Shown: one piece after another, positions 52,891 through 62,176 of the stretch
Layout: each line of letters opens with the position of its first letter
Numbering within the stretch: position 1 is the first letter of the stretch
NCBI GenBank assembly: GCA_022870745.1
Contig: CP085323.1
Location: 3,968,001 to 4,032,000 of the forward strand
Source: Silvibacterium acidisoli
Lineage (GTDB): Bacteria; Acidobacteriota; Terriglobia; Terriglobales; Acidobacteriaceae
Direction: 5' to 3'
Length of the DNA stretch: 64,000 nucleotides
Notes under the pieces: generated by a model
What the model saw: the letters and a program-made list of their open reading frames with translations, nothing else
What the model was told of the DNA's origin: nothing
Databases searched by the model: none
Program-made: the position numbers and the translations under genes

Positions 52891-55632
52891 TCAATCAGTC
52901 CTGAGGGCCCGTATCGGATCGATCGAAGCAGCGCGGCGCGCCGGAAGGAAAGCCGCCACCGATACACAGAATGCCAGCAACAAAATCGCGCCTGCAAATG
53001 CCAGCGGATCGTAAGTATTCACCTCGTAAAGCAGTCTGGCCATAAAGTGGCTTGCAATCAGCGCCGCCGGAATACCCATCGCAAGGCCCAGCAGGAGCTG
53101 CCAGAGAGCGCCTCGCAGCATCATGGCCACCACCGCGGGACGGGCCGCACCGAGCGCCATGCGTATCCCGATTTCACTGGTCCGGCGCACCACGAAGTAC
53201 GACATCACTCCATACAATCCCACCGACGCCAGCAGCAGCGCCAGAACTCCGAAGGAGGTGGTGAGTCTAGCCAGAAGCCTGTCCTGGTTGAAGTTTCCGG
53301 CTACCTCGGACCCGTATGTGCTGAAGTGCGTCACAGAAAGATTGGGATCGATAGCCGCAACTGTTCTGCGTGCGAGAGCCTCCGCATCCGGAGGAGCCTG
53401 CAGGAAGTCGAGGATGATGAAGTTGAGAAACATGGAGTTCTTCTCGGCTGCGTCCGCATCGGGCTTCTTGTACCCAGGAAACTGCTGTGACATCGGGCGG
53501 AGAAAGAGGGGAGGCGTCTCGCGACGCGGGTCGGTCATCTTGAAATCTGCAAAGACACCTGCGATTTCGAACATGCCCGAATACTCAGTCGAGCTCACGC
53601 CGAAATGTTTGCCGATAGGGTCCTGGTTGGGAAAGAAGTGTCTTGCGAAAGTCTGATTGACCAGCACCACCTGCTGCGAGGTATTGGTGTCCTGCGTCGT
53701 GAAGTTGCGGCCACGCACGATCGGTACGCCGATGGAATCGAGAAAGTGCGAGTTGGCGCGGTTCCAGATCGAAAAACACGGATCATTCGGGCCCGGCGCT
53801 GGATGACCTTGCAGTGTCACGCAGGAGCCCCACATATTGCCGCCCAGTGGGATATAGCGGACGATTCCGACATTAGCCATACCCGGCAATGCCGCGAAGC
53901 GACTTTCTATCTCGCGGTAAAGCGCAGGGAGGCGATCAACCGTATAGCCCACACCGCCGGGATCGATGGTCGCGATGTAGCGGTTTGCAGTGCTGAGGCC
54001 AAAGTTCTGATGTTCCAGGTTACGCAGCGATCGGGTCATGAGTAGTGCGCCCGCCAGCAGGATCATCGATAAGGCAACCTGCAGAACAACCAGCGACCTT
54101 TGCGGCAGCGACGAGCGGTCCACCGTCGACCGGTTCGCCCCGCGAAGCGCATCGGTAGGCTGCGTATGCGACGACAGCCATGCAGGAGCCGTTCCAAAAA
54201 CAACGCCGGTAAGAATCGAGACGAGGAACGCAAACGCCAGCACCGCCGGTGAAGGAACAGCCTGAACGGGCATATTCTTGGCGGTAGGAAAGGCAAGAGC
54301 CAGCATCGCATGCGATCCGGCATAAGCGACCGCCAACCCGGCTGCTCCGCCGATCAGGCTGAGCAAAACACACTCGGTAAGAATCTGGCGGATAACCCGG
54401 CGTCGCGATGCGCCGAGCGCCATTCGAATAGCCACATCGGCGCGCCTTGCCGTGCAGCGCGCCAGCAGCAGATTGGCAATGTTGGCGCAGGCGATGAGAA
54501 GGACTATCGTCGACAGGATCATCATCAACCGCAGGCCCATGCCCGTCTGCTCTTGCAGCTTCTGAATGCCGCCGCCCGCGGGCGCCAGCACGACATGCTG
54601 CCGCGGAATCACAGCGCTTCCACCATGAGCGGAGTATGTAGGACGGGTAGCCAGCCACTGCCGCAGAACCACCGAAAGCTTCGCCTGCAAGGCTCCAATA
54701 TGGACTCCTGGACCCACCCGCCCCAGTGCATAGAGCCATAGCTCATCATCATCCATCAGGGAGGAGTTGGCGCCCTCGAGAGTGACTTCGTCCGCCAGAG
54801 GCATCCAGAAATCAGGCGGGTTGATAATGATGCGATCGCCAAAGAAGCCGGGCGGGGCGATGCCCGCTACGATGAATGGCTGCATCTGCACATACACGGT
54901 CGAGCCGACGATGGCAGGGTCTGCGGCAAAGTCCGCCTGCCAGGTTTTGTAACTCAGAACAAGCGTTGGCGCTGCTCCGGGCCTGTCGTCGTTCTCGTCG
55001 AAAACCCGTCCTGCATATGCGCCTACGCCGAGCGTGGCAAAGTAGTTGCCGGAAACGTATTCGCTGCGCATCGGCCGTGCCGGTTCAGCTCCTCTGCGCA
55101 CGCTGAAGCCGTTACCTCCCGCCTCGACCGCAGCCAGTTGCTCAAACTCCGGAGCAGCCTGTTTGAGATGAAGATAGAGGTCGTTAGAAAAGAGATCGAA
55201 ATCGCCGTCGTCGTTCTGAAAGCCGTTGTAATAGCAGCAATTGTTCCTGTCTCCGATGCGATAGAGGCGCGAAGGATCGCTTACCGGCAGGGAACGCAAC
55301 AGGATGCCCTGCACCAGAGTGAAGATAGCAGTGTTAGCGCCAATGCCGAGCGCAAGCGTAAGCACCACGGTGAGGGTAAAGCCGGGGTTCAAGCGCAATT
55401 GACGCAGTGCATAGCGGAGGTCCTCGATCAGCAGCTCCAGCCGCAGCCATCCCCACTGTTCTCGCGTCGCATCGGCAACCAGCGGTACATTTCCGAATTC
55501 GTGCATCGCCGATTCGCGCGCATCCGAAGGTGATTGCCCGCGCGCTACACGGTCCGCAATCGCCATCTGCAGATGGCTCTCGATCTCATCCTTCAAGTCC
55601 GATTTGCGCTGCAAAAATCGAAAAAGTCTCAC
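52891..55632 (-). CDS. ADOP-type ABC transporter permease, copy 3
   Basis: 913 residues. GTG start with GAGGTGA upstream. Permease-prefix domain (LKDEIESHLQMAIADRVARG, 14-33), then the DLRYALRQLRLNPGF lead-in, two MacB-like periplasmic domains and two FtsX blocks; ends LPARRAASIDPIRALRTD. Closest to copy 2 in the CC-containing loop and C-terminus. Its promoter region carries two PadR-type palindromes, which fits the frequent pairing of ADOP genes with PadR regulators, though no padR gene is in this window. Confidence 0.92.
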   Translation of the reverse strand: MRLFRFLQRKSDLKDEIESHLQMAIADRVARGQSPSDARESAMHEFGNVPLVADATREQWGWLRLELLIEDLRYALRQLRLNPGFTLTVVLTLALGIGANTAIFTLVQGILLRSLPVSDPSRLYRIGDRNNCCYYNGFQNDDGDFDLFSNDLYLHLKQAAPEFEQLAAVEAGGNGFSVRRGAEPARPMRSEYVSGNYFATLGVGAYAGRVFDENDDRPGAAPTLVLSYKTWQADFAADPAIVGSTVYVQMQPFIVAGIAPPGFFGDRIIINPPDFWMPLADEVTLEGANSSLMDDDELWLYALGRVGPGVHIGALQAKLSVVLRQWLATRPTYSAHGGSAVIPRQHVVLAPAGGGIQKLQEQTGMGLRLMMILSTIVLLIACANIANLLLARCTARRADVAIRMALGASRRRVIRQILTECVLLSLIGGAAGLAVAYAGSHAMLALAFPTAKNMPVQAVPSPAVLAFAFLVSILTGVVFGTAPAWLSSHTQPTDALRGANRSTVDRSSLPQRSLVVLQVALSMILLAGALLMTRSLRNLEHQNFGLSTANRYIATIDPGGVGYTVDRLPALYREIESRFAALPGMANVGIVRYIPLGGNMWGSCVTLQGHPAPGPNDPCFSIWNRANSHFLDSIGVPIVRGRNFTTQDTNTSQQVVLVNQTFARHFFPNQDPIGKHFGVSSTEYSGMFEIAGVFADFKMTDPRRETPPLFLRPMSQQFPGYKKPDADAAEKNSMFLNFIILDFLQAPPDAEALARRTVAAIDPNLSVTHFSTYGSEVAGNFNQDRLLARLTTSFGVLALLLASVGLYGVMSYFVVRRTSEIGIRMALGAARPAVVAMMLRGALWQLLLGLAMGIPAALIASHFMARLLYEVNTYDPLAFAGAILLLAFCVSVAAFLPARRAASIDPIRALRTD

Positions 55633-55936
55633 GTGCTCACCTCGTATCGCCTGGGATGTAGATCATCTACATCATGGGTGTAGACAATCTACCACCCAGT
55701 CAGGAAATCCGGCAAACCAATTCCAGAGACATGAATGAAGAAGCAAGCGGCGTTACATGCCCTCGCATCGCTCCGCACCTGAAGTCGAAAGTTTTGGGGA
55801 GAAAAATAAACAGGGGCGTCAGCGTATGAAGGAACCGGCAGCAGGCCCTATGCATGTCTGAATTTGGGAAGGAGCTGCGGTGCAGCCGGCCGGCTGGCGA
55901 GGCTGCACCATGGTGTCGTTACCTGGCTGCCAGCAG
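55633..55936. other. intergenic region upstream of ADOP copy 3
   Basis: 304 bp. It holds the PadR-like operators at 55655-55695. Apart from these, no gene, repeat or RNA is seen. Confidence 0.5.
55655..55695. promoter_or_regulatory. two PadR-like operator palindromes
   Basis: GATGTAGATCATCTACATC (55655-55673) is a 9-bp palindrome around one base. GTGTAGACAATCTACCAC (55678-55695) repeats the TGTAGA...TCTAC core. Their centres are 22 bp apart, two turns of the helix, 20-60 bp upstream of the ADOP start. Consistent with a dimeric winged-helix repressor such as PadR. Confidence 0.55.
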
Positions 55937-56227
55937 CTACTTGCCCTGAAGCAGGAGGGCCAGCGGAGCAAGCGGGCCGACCGGCCAGAACTGGTACGTT
56001 GCATAACCTCCGGCTACGAGCGGCATGCCGTCCACAGCCGAAGTGGCTTCTTCAACCGATTCCGTGTTCATAAGGAAGATCGGTCCTGTGTCCTTGCGGA
56101 ACCAGAACTGCTCGATCTGCCCCTCCAGATACATCTTCAGTGTGTGGGGAACTTCCTTCGGCATAATTTCCGCGCGCTGTTCCGGTGTCAGGGGAGCGTT
56201 GAGTGTTCCGATTGCCATGACCTTCAT
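55937..56227 (-). CDS. YciI / muconolactone-isomerase-like small protein
   Basis: 96 residues from ATG 56227, with GAGGAGA eight bases before it. A dimeric ferredoxin-like fold is suggested by MKVMAIGTLNAPLTPEQRAE, KMYLEGQIEQFWFR and the repeated beta-strand pattern ending YQFWPVGPLAPL. Members are small enzymes or ligand binders with no firm function. Divergent from the GlxA-type regulator, which may control it. Confidence 0.8.
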   Translation of the reverse strand: MKVMAIGTLNAPLTPEQRAEIMPKEVPHTLKMYLEGQIEQFWFRKDTGPIFLMNTESVEEATSAVDGMPLVAGGYATYQFWPVGPLAPLALLLQGK

Positions 56228-56303
56228 GATGATTCTCCTCTTCGCATCCTTACGATGGATGACAAGAGTAAATCTAGCCAATCAGGCCTCGGGATGGTAT
56301 CGT

Positions 56304-56332
56304 CGTAAACGACAATATCAATGTCATTTACG
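56304..56332. promoter_or_regulatory. inverted-repeat operator next to the GlxA-type gene
   Basis: CGTAAACGACA (56304-56314), 7 bp, TGTCATTTACG (56322-56332): 11-bp arms with one mismatch. It ends two bases before the regulator's ATG and lies about 80 bp from the divergent YciI-like start, so autoregulation or shared control is likely. Confidence 0.55.
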
Positions 56333-56334
56333 CC

Positions 56335-57300
56335 ATGAAAATACTCGTGCTCGCGCTGGAAGGTTTATTCGATACAGGGCTCACCGTTACACTTGATGCA
56401 TTCTCGACTGCAAACTCTCTTGCTGCGAAGCTGATGGGCGGCTCTCCGCGATTCGACGTTACCGTCGTTGGCGTGCGACGGCGGGTTCGATCAGGATTGG
56501 GGCTGACGATCCCCGTGCGAGCCATTACCTCGAGTATGAAGCCGGACTGGATCGTCGTTCCTGCTCTCAAGGCCACAACTCCCGTCACCCTTGCGGCCGC
56601 GCTTGAAAGGCGCGATGTGATCGACGCCAAGCAGCAGTTGCTGAATTGGCATGCGAAGGGTGTGCGTATCGCTGCATCCTGCATCGGCACATTCCTCCTT
56701 GCTGACGCAGGTCTGCTCGATTACAGGCAAGCGACGACGACCTGGTCACTGGCGCCATTCTTTCGCCAGCGCTATCCGCATGTGCAGCTCGACGAGTCGC
56801 GCATGCTTGTGACATCGGATGTGGGAATCACTGCAGGCGCAGCGATGGGGCATCTCGATCTCACTCTGTGGCTGATACGTCAGGCAAGCCCGGAACTTGC
56901 AGGACTTGTCTCGCGCTATCTGCTCGCCGACCTGCGGTCGTTTCAGGCTCCCTACATCATTCCGAATCACCTTGCGCAGGCTGATCCGCTGATCTCCCGC
57001 TTCGAGCGCTGGGCCAGGGAACACCTGAAGGATGGTTTCTCCCTTCAGGATGCCGCAAAAGCCCTGGCAACCAGCGCCCGCACATTGCAGCGGCGCTGTG
57101 ACGCAGTGCTCGGAAAATCGCCGCTGGCTTACTTTCAGGATCTCCGGGTGGAGCATGCGCAGTCCCGTCTGCACGGCAACGATCACGATGTAGAGACCGT
57201 TGCCGCCGAAGTCGGATACGCTGATGGCGCGACCTTGCGAACACTGTTGCGCCAGCGGCTGGGCAGGGGAGTTCGCGACCTTCGCTCCGATCTGCGCTGA
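56335..57300 (+). CDS. GlxA-family regulator (DJ-1/PfpI domain with AraC-type HTH)
   Basis: 321 residues. The N-terminal half is a DJ-1/PfpI domain with the reactive-Cys-like elbow AASCIGTFLLADAG and a preceding VPALKATTPVT strand. The C-terminal ~100 residues are an AraC/XylS DNA-binding domain with two helix-turn-helix motifs (DAAKALATSARTLQRRCDAV and VETVAAEVGYADGATLRTLL). Such proteins activate catabolic or detoxification genes after sensing a small molecule. ATG start two bases after the inverted repeat. Confidence 0.92.
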   Translation: MKILVLALEGLFDTGLTVTLDAFSTANSLAAKLMGGSPRFDVTVVGVRRRVRSGLGLTIPVRAITSSMKPDWIVVPALKATTPVTLAAALERRDVIDAKQQLLNWHAKGVRIAASCIGTFLLADAGLLDYRQATTTWSLAPFFRQRYPHVQLDESRMLVTSDVGITAGAAMGHLDLTLWLIRQASPELAGLVSRYLLADLRSFQAPYIIPNHLAQADPLISRFERWAREHLKDGFSLQDAAKALATSARTLQRRCDAVLGKSPLAYFQDLRVEHAQSRLHGNDHDVETVAAEVGYADGATLRTLLRQRLGRGVRDLRSDLR

Positions 57301-57318
57301 CACACAGGAGACATATCG

Positions 57319-57732
57319 TCAGACGATCGTTTGAACCCAGCGGCTCCGCCAGGCGGGCGCTTCAAATGGATCGGCGAAGTACTGCGTCTCGTGCATCACC
57401 CTGCCGTTACGAAATTCCATGATGCTTACCGTATATGCCGGTTTTCCCTGGTAGGTGATCATGTATTCGGTGATCCAGAGATCGCCTCTCCCGACGATCC
57501 GCCTGACCTCGAAACCTGACGGCTTACCAGGATGGTGACTCCGTAAAGCCTGCAGGTTGCTTCGCCCGACTATCCGCTCTCCCGACTGCGGATAGTCGCA
57601 AACGGCATCGTCTTCGTAGATATCGTGTTCCGCGTCCGCATCGCCATCCGCCGACGCGCGCCAGTGCCGGTCCAGCGCCCTGCGTATCTCTTCATCCTGC
57701 GTCGATGTTTCTGTCTGCTGTTCGTTCTTCAT
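57319..57732 (-). CDS. SnoaL-like (nuclear transport factor 2 fold) protein
   Basis: 137 residues. A charged N-terminus is followed by a cone-shaped alpha+beta fold: ALDRHWRASADGDADAEHDI, VCDYPQSGERIVGRSNLQAL, FEVRRIVGRGDLWITEYMIT and RNGRVMHETQYFADPFEAP. This is the SnoaL/NTF2-like family of small hydrolases, isomerases and ligand binders; no catalytic role can be assigned. Convergent with the GlxA-type gene, 18 nt away. Confidence 0.88.
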   Translation of the reverse strand: MKNEQQTETSTQDEEIRRALDRHWRASADGDADAEHDIYEDDAVCDYPQSGERIVGRSNLQALRSHHPGKPSGFEVRRIVGRGDLWITEYMITYQGKPAYTVSIMEFRNGRVMHETQYFADPFEAPAWRSRWVQTIV

Positions 57733-57811
57733 GCCGCTTCACCTCGTGGAAAACAATCCCGGAGAGCCCGGCAACATTATGTCCGTTTGCGGAGACGGAT
57801 GCCTGCCGAAG

Positions 57812-57842
57812 ACAAAAAAAGAGGCCGGCGGATTCGCCGGCC
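57812..57842 (-). terminator. rho-independent terminator of the second Oar-like gene
   Basis: On the minus strand GGCCGGCG and CGCCGGCC form an 8-bp GC stem with a 4-base loop, directly followed by a U-rich tract (TCTTTTTTT). It lies 19 bp after the receptor's stop codon. Confidence 0.9.
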
Positions 57843-57860
57843 CCTGTTCCATCTTTGCTG

Positions 57861-60800
57861 CTAGAACGAGTACCGCAGTGAAATCTGCTGGATTCTCGGC
57901 TGACTCAGTGTGTGCGTGTAGGCGCCCAGGTTGCCCTTGCCCACCGCGTTCTGGAGCGATGTGACCGGGTTGGTATCGAACCGCACCGAATTCGTAACGT
58001 TAAAGACCTCCCAATCGAAGCGCAGACTCTGCGCATTTGTGATCTTCCACGTCTTCATCAGTCCGCTGTCGATGCCGAAATAGCCATCGCCACGATACTT
58101 GTTGCGCTCACCTACTTCACCCGGCAGCGGATATCTCAGGGGCGACTGGCCCGTATCCGCCAAACCAGAGATGCCGGCTACGAGCGTCGTGGGGTCAGGG
58201 AAAGCATCCGGAATGCCGCCTTTCAGGATGGTCTTCTTCGGTGCGAGCTTGCCGAGTTTGCGTGTTTCGATGGTCATGCTTTGCTTGGGCCATGCAGTCA
58301 TCCATCCGCCAGAGATCTGCAGGCTGAACGGCAGTCCGCTCGTCCAACGGCCAAGACCATTCAACTGCCATCCCCCAAAGATGCCGTTCACGATCTTGTT
58401 GCCCGAGTTGAGAAAGCGTTGCCCGCTTCCGAAGGGCAGCAGATAAACCGCATCGGCCGTCACGATGTGAGTGGTGTCGAAGTCGGCTACTCCCTTGTTC
58501 AATCGCGGATTGAAGGAGTTGATCAGCACCCCTGTCGATGCGTCGGCTGTCGTGCCGATCGATGTGCAACTGGTACAGGTTCGTTCCGTGTCCGAGCCGA
58601 TATCGATCGCACGCGAGAAGGTGTAGCTGAAGTCGGTTTGCAATCCATGGGACATCGCGTGGTGCAGCATGAGCTGCGCGGCATGATAGCTGCTGTATCC
58701 GATGGTGCTGTCAGCATAGAGTGAGCTGAAGGCCGCGTTGTAATAGCGATACAGCTGCCCTCCGCAACCCGGTGAACAGAGCGTGTCCATCAGGTTAAGG
58801 TCGTCGGTCGCGTTCAGAGGCTGCGCTGCGTACTGGTTGTAGATGTTCTGCGTGGCCGAGTTGCCGGCCTTGCAAACGGTTGCGGGGCAGGCAATCTTCG
58901 CGTTAGGTGAGCCCTTGGCGCCGGCCGCATCCGGGAAGAGATCTTCCCAGTACGGAATCTTGGCAACATTGGCCGTTGGAACCTTCGCGTAGGCCTGTTT
59001 TTCAAGCAAGGATGCAGCGGTGAAGTAATCCATGCCGCCGTTCGGATCGACAAGATCCAGGGGCATGCCAAGGTCGCGCTGTACGATCAGGTGGCGGCCA
59101 AGGCGGCCTACGTAAGCGCCCTCCACGGTAAATCCCTTCGGCAGTTCATGCTGAATATCGAGATTCATCGTGTAGGAATAAGGCGTTTGCAGCTTGTCAT
59201 CCATGGCCCAGGCAAATGCCTGGCCGGAAGCCGGCGGCGAGTACGGGTAGGTGATCTTCTGCGCCGGGTTGGGAAGAAGGCTGGGAGGCAGAATATCCGG
59301 AGAATAGCTTGGCAGTGTCGTGGCGCTGGTGAAGCGAGGAGCCGTATCCGGGCTGAAATAGCCGGCCGGCGTAGACTCCGAACCGCCAAGTCCGTAAGAC
59401 CCCAGCTGCGAGAAGTTGCGTACCAGGCCCTCCCCGAAGTGGTCGAAGAACAGGCCGAAGCCGGTGCGGATCGTAGTCTTCTCGCTGAGCGCATACGCGA
59501 TGCCGATACGCGGAGAGAAGTTCTTCCAGCTCATGGGGAAGAACGGCTTGGCGTGGTTAGCCTTGCCCGAGGGCGAGAATGTAAAGTTCGGCTGATCGAC
59601 GATGCCCTTGGCCGCCTGCGATACGCGGTTTTGGGCCCAGTCATGAAGATTGATGGTCGGCTGCACCTGCTGGCCATTGACTTCGTAAGGCGTCTGCAGG
59701 ATGGTGTGCCGGATTCCATAGGTGAGAGTGAGCTTCGGGGTGGCGCGCCACTGATCCTGGAAGTAATACTCCAGCTCGTTTGCCTTGAAGTGCCGCCCGA
59801 TCAGGCTTCCCACAGGCAGCAGGCTCGCAGAGCCATCCCTGTTGTTGTAGTACTGGTAGGCGATCGACTCGGAGGCGACGACGCCTGCCATGCCCATGGC
59901 CAGGCTGCTGTAAGAAGATCCGAAGGACGAGAGCACCGGGGCGAAACCCGCTGCCTTGCCCTCCGGTGACGCCGGATCGAGGGTCTGACCGGTGTTCGAA
60001 ATAGCGTCGAAATTTTCGCCGGAGTTCGCGGAGGCAGAGCTGTAAGACTTGGCATCCGTAGCGATGCTGTCCTTCACGATGCGGTAGTTCGCACCGAACT
60101 GAAAGGTATGCGTCTTATGAGTCCAGGTGACGTCGTCGATGAGGTTGTAGAAAGGAACCTGGACGATCTGGCTGCGTGCGGTTGAGAAGGGAAGTCCAAT
60201 GACGGTCGGGGTGACGTAGCTCTGCTTGCCTGGCCCCTGGTCAGAGTAGCTCTGCCTCGTATAGCCGAAGCGGGCGTCGTTAATCAGGTTGTTCGAAAGC
60301 ATCCACGTCTCGCCTACTCCAAAACCTTTCGTGCCGTCGCTATGCGTGTCCTGGGGAAGCTGCGGCAGAGGTGAGAAAAATCCTGGCGCGCCCGATGTCG
60401 GAAACAATGGCGGCGAGAGCTGCTTGTCATCCTGCAGGTTGCCGCGCGCGAAGAGGCGATTCTTCTGGTTGATGACCCAGTCGAACTTCACGATACCGGT
60501 ATTGAGCGTTGTGGGATTTGGTGCAGACCATGTAAATCCCTGCGTGTTGTAAGAGTCGCCACCCGTCGTATTCGGCAATGGAAACTGCTGCGCCAGCGCG
60601 AGGACGTAGGGATCGAGACCATGCCCCCAGGGGCAGCTCGCGCTGCAGTTCGGATCCAGTTGCGCGAACTGCGACGGAGTGAGCTGGGCAAGATAAGTGC
60701 CCGGACCGACAGACCCTGCTACGTTGGAAGCAGATGCGTCTCCGGTTGTGTATTGAAGCAGGCCGCTGCGCAATGCCTGGCTTGGAACCACGTTTGTGAC

Positions 60801-61766
60801 CTGCTGGTTCTCTGCCGTGCGCTGGCTCTCATAGTTGCCGAAGAAGAAGAGTTTGTCCTTGAGAATCGGACCGCCAACAGCTACTCCAAAGGTATTGCGA
60901 ATGAGCTTTCCGGCGCGGTTCGGGAGATTCTCTTTGAACTGCGATTGCTTGTTGAACCAGTCGTTGGCCGAGAGATCGGTGTTGCGGTTGTACTCGTAAA
61001 GACTGCCTGTGAACTTGTTGGTTCCGGACTTGGTCACCACGTTCACCTGTGCGCCGGAGGTGCGGCCCGACTCTGCGTTGGAGCCGGTCGTCGTTACACG
61101 AAATTCGTCTACTGAATCCAGCGTCGACCGCAGCACGCCATTGAATGCCAGCCCTGTGACCTGGTCGTTGTTGTCGAGGCCATCCAACGTGACGTTGCCC
61201 TGGTCGGATCGCGCGCCTGAGACCACACCGCTGCGGCTGTCTTCAGCTGCCTGCGTCAGGTTATGCCCAAGGTAGAGCACACCGGGCTGCAGGCTCAGAA
61301 GATCGGGCACATTGCGGCCTTCCATCGGCAATGCCTGCACGGTGGCATTGTCGACCGCGTTGCCGATCGTTGCGTCGGTCGTGTTCAGTGCAGAAGCGGT
61401 GGCGACCACGTTTACGGTGGTGCTGTCGGAGACGACCATCGAGAAGTTGATCGTTGCCGGCTGTGCTACCAGCAGCTCAACGATCTTCTCCTGTTTCCCC
61501 ATGCCTGCCGAACTCGCCGTGATGGTGTAGGTGCCTGGCACAAGCTGAGGGAACTGGTATTCGCCCTTCTCATCGGTTGCCATGCTCTGGTGAACAGTCG
61601 CAGCCGCATTGCTGAGCTCTACTGTGGCATTCGGGATGATTGCCCCGCTCACGTCCGTTACGACGCCGCGCACCGAGGTGGTTGTCTGCTGTGCGGACAA
61701 AAGGCAGGGGAGGAAAAACAGGGCAATAAAACAGAGACAGTTACAAATCCGGCGCATGCAGGTCAT
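57861..61766 (-). CDS. Oar-like TonB-dependent outer membrane receptor, second copy
   Basis: 1301 residues from ATG 61766, with GGAGG 11 bases before it; ATG 61757 is also possible and the frame opens back to 61883. Signal peptide (MRRICNCLCFIALFFLPCLL, then SAQ). A carboxypeptidase-regulatory-like domain (VRGVVTDVSGAIIPNATVEL), plug (ARSDQGNVTLDGLDNN, NVVTKSGTNKFTGS) and a long barrel ending with an aromatic (SLRYSF) follow. Larger than the first Oar-like receptor and only moderately similar. Ligand unknown. Single-gene unit with its own terminator; divergent from the amidase pair. Confidence 0.92.
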   Translation of the reverse strand: MTCMRRICNCLCFIALFFLPCLLSAQQTTTSVRGVVTDVSGAIIPNATVELSNAAATVHQSMATDEKGEYQFPQLVPGTYTITASSAGMGKQEKIVELLVAQPATINFSMVVSDSTTVNVVATASALNTTDATIGNAVDNATVQALPMEGRNVPDLLSLQPGVLYLGHNLTQAAEDSRSGVVSGARSDQGNVTLDGLDNNDQVTGLAFNGVLRSTLDSVDEFRVTTTGSNAESGRTSGAQVNVVTKSGTNKFTGSLYEYNRNTDLSANDWFNKQSQFKENLPNRAGKLIRNTFGVAVGGPILKDKLFFFGNYESQRTAENQQVTNVVPSQALRSGLLQYTTGDASASNVAGSVGPGTYLAQLTPSQFAQLDPNCSASCPWGHGLDPYVLALAQQFPLPNTTGGDSYNTQGFTWSAPNPTTLNTGIVKFDWVINQKNRLFARGNLQDDKQLSPPLFPTSGAPGFFSPLPQLPQDTHSDGTKGFGVGETWMLSNNLINDARFGYTRQSYSDQGPGKQSYVTPTVIGLPFSTARSQIVQVPFYNLIDDVTWTHKTHTFQFGANYRIVKDSIATDAKSYSSASANSGENFDAISNTGQTLDPASPEGKAAGFAPVLSSFGSSYSSLAMGMAGVVASESIAYQYYNNRDGSASLLPVGSLIGRHFKANELEYYFQDQWRATPKLTLTYGIRHTILQTPYEVNGQQVQPTINLHDWAQNRVSQAAKGIVDQPNFTFSPSGKANHAKPFFPMSWKNFSPRIGIAYALSEKTTIRTGFGLFFDHFGEGLVRNFSQLGSYGLGGSESTPAGYFSPDTAPRFTSATTLPSYSPDILPPSLLPNPAQKITYPYSPPASGQAFAWAMDDKLQTPYSYTMNLDIQHELPKGFTVEGAYVGRLGRHLIVQRDLGMPLDLVDPNGGMDYFTAASLLEKQAYAKVPTANVAKIPYWEDLFPDAAGAKGSPNAKIACPATVCKAGNSATQNIYNQYAAQPLNATDDLNLMDTLCSPGCGGQLYRYYNAAFSSLYADSTIGYSSYHAAQLMLHHAMSHGLQTDFSYTFSRAIDIGSDTERTCTSCTSIGTTADASTGVLINSFNPRLNKGVADFDTTHIVTADAVYLLPFGSGQRFLNSGNKIVNGIFGGWQLNGLGRWTSGLPFSLQISGGWMTAWPKQSMTIETRKLGKLAPKKTILKGGIPDAFPDPTTLVAGISGLADTGQSPLRYPLPGEVGERNKYRGDGYFGIDSGLMKTWKITNAQSLRFDWEVFNVTNSVRFDTNPVTSLQNAVGKGNLGAYTHTLSQPRIQQISLRYSF

Positions 61767-62176
61767 TACAGTCTTGGCCTCCGGGCAGAGTGGGATATGG
61801 ACTAGAAAGTGGTGATACCGGGCAACGATTCCTCCAGCCCACCGTGTCCGGCGTACGGAGTGGAGATCGTTAATAGCCTTCAACCATCCGGCTGAAGGGG
61901 ATGTCAGGTTGTGCGTTGGCCAAGATCATGGCACGAAGAAAAAATCGGCCAAAGCGAAAAGGTGCGAAATAAGGCCAGCCTTTTCGGGGCGATTAATGAA
62001 AGGTTATTTCGCTCTATTTCGCTTGTGAGCCGTTAGCGGTCGTTTTAGCCTGAGCCCGGTAACACAAACAGTGACAAATGATTGCGGGGCTTGCGCCGGT
62101 TTCAACCGGAACGGGAGAACTGCGCCCGTTGAGGAATCCGCGCTTCACATGTGTCCACATCTGCCGAGGTTTTGAA
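61767..62176. other. divergent intergenic region
   Basis: 410 bp between the receptor and amidase starts. The distal half is AT-rich and contains the long inverted repeat at 61954-62022. No coding frame of its own and no RNA gene is recognised. Confidence 0.45.
61954..62022. repeat. long inverted repeat built from GCGAAA boxes
   Basis: The left arm GCGAAAAGGTGCGAAATAA (61954-61972) carries two GCGAAA boxes ten bases apart; the right arm (62004-62022, TTATTTCGC then TATTTCGC) is its inverted copy with two boxes at the same spacing. Fifteen of 19 positions match, with 31 bp between. Either an operator array for a cooperative repressor or a stem-loop. Confidence 0.55.
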
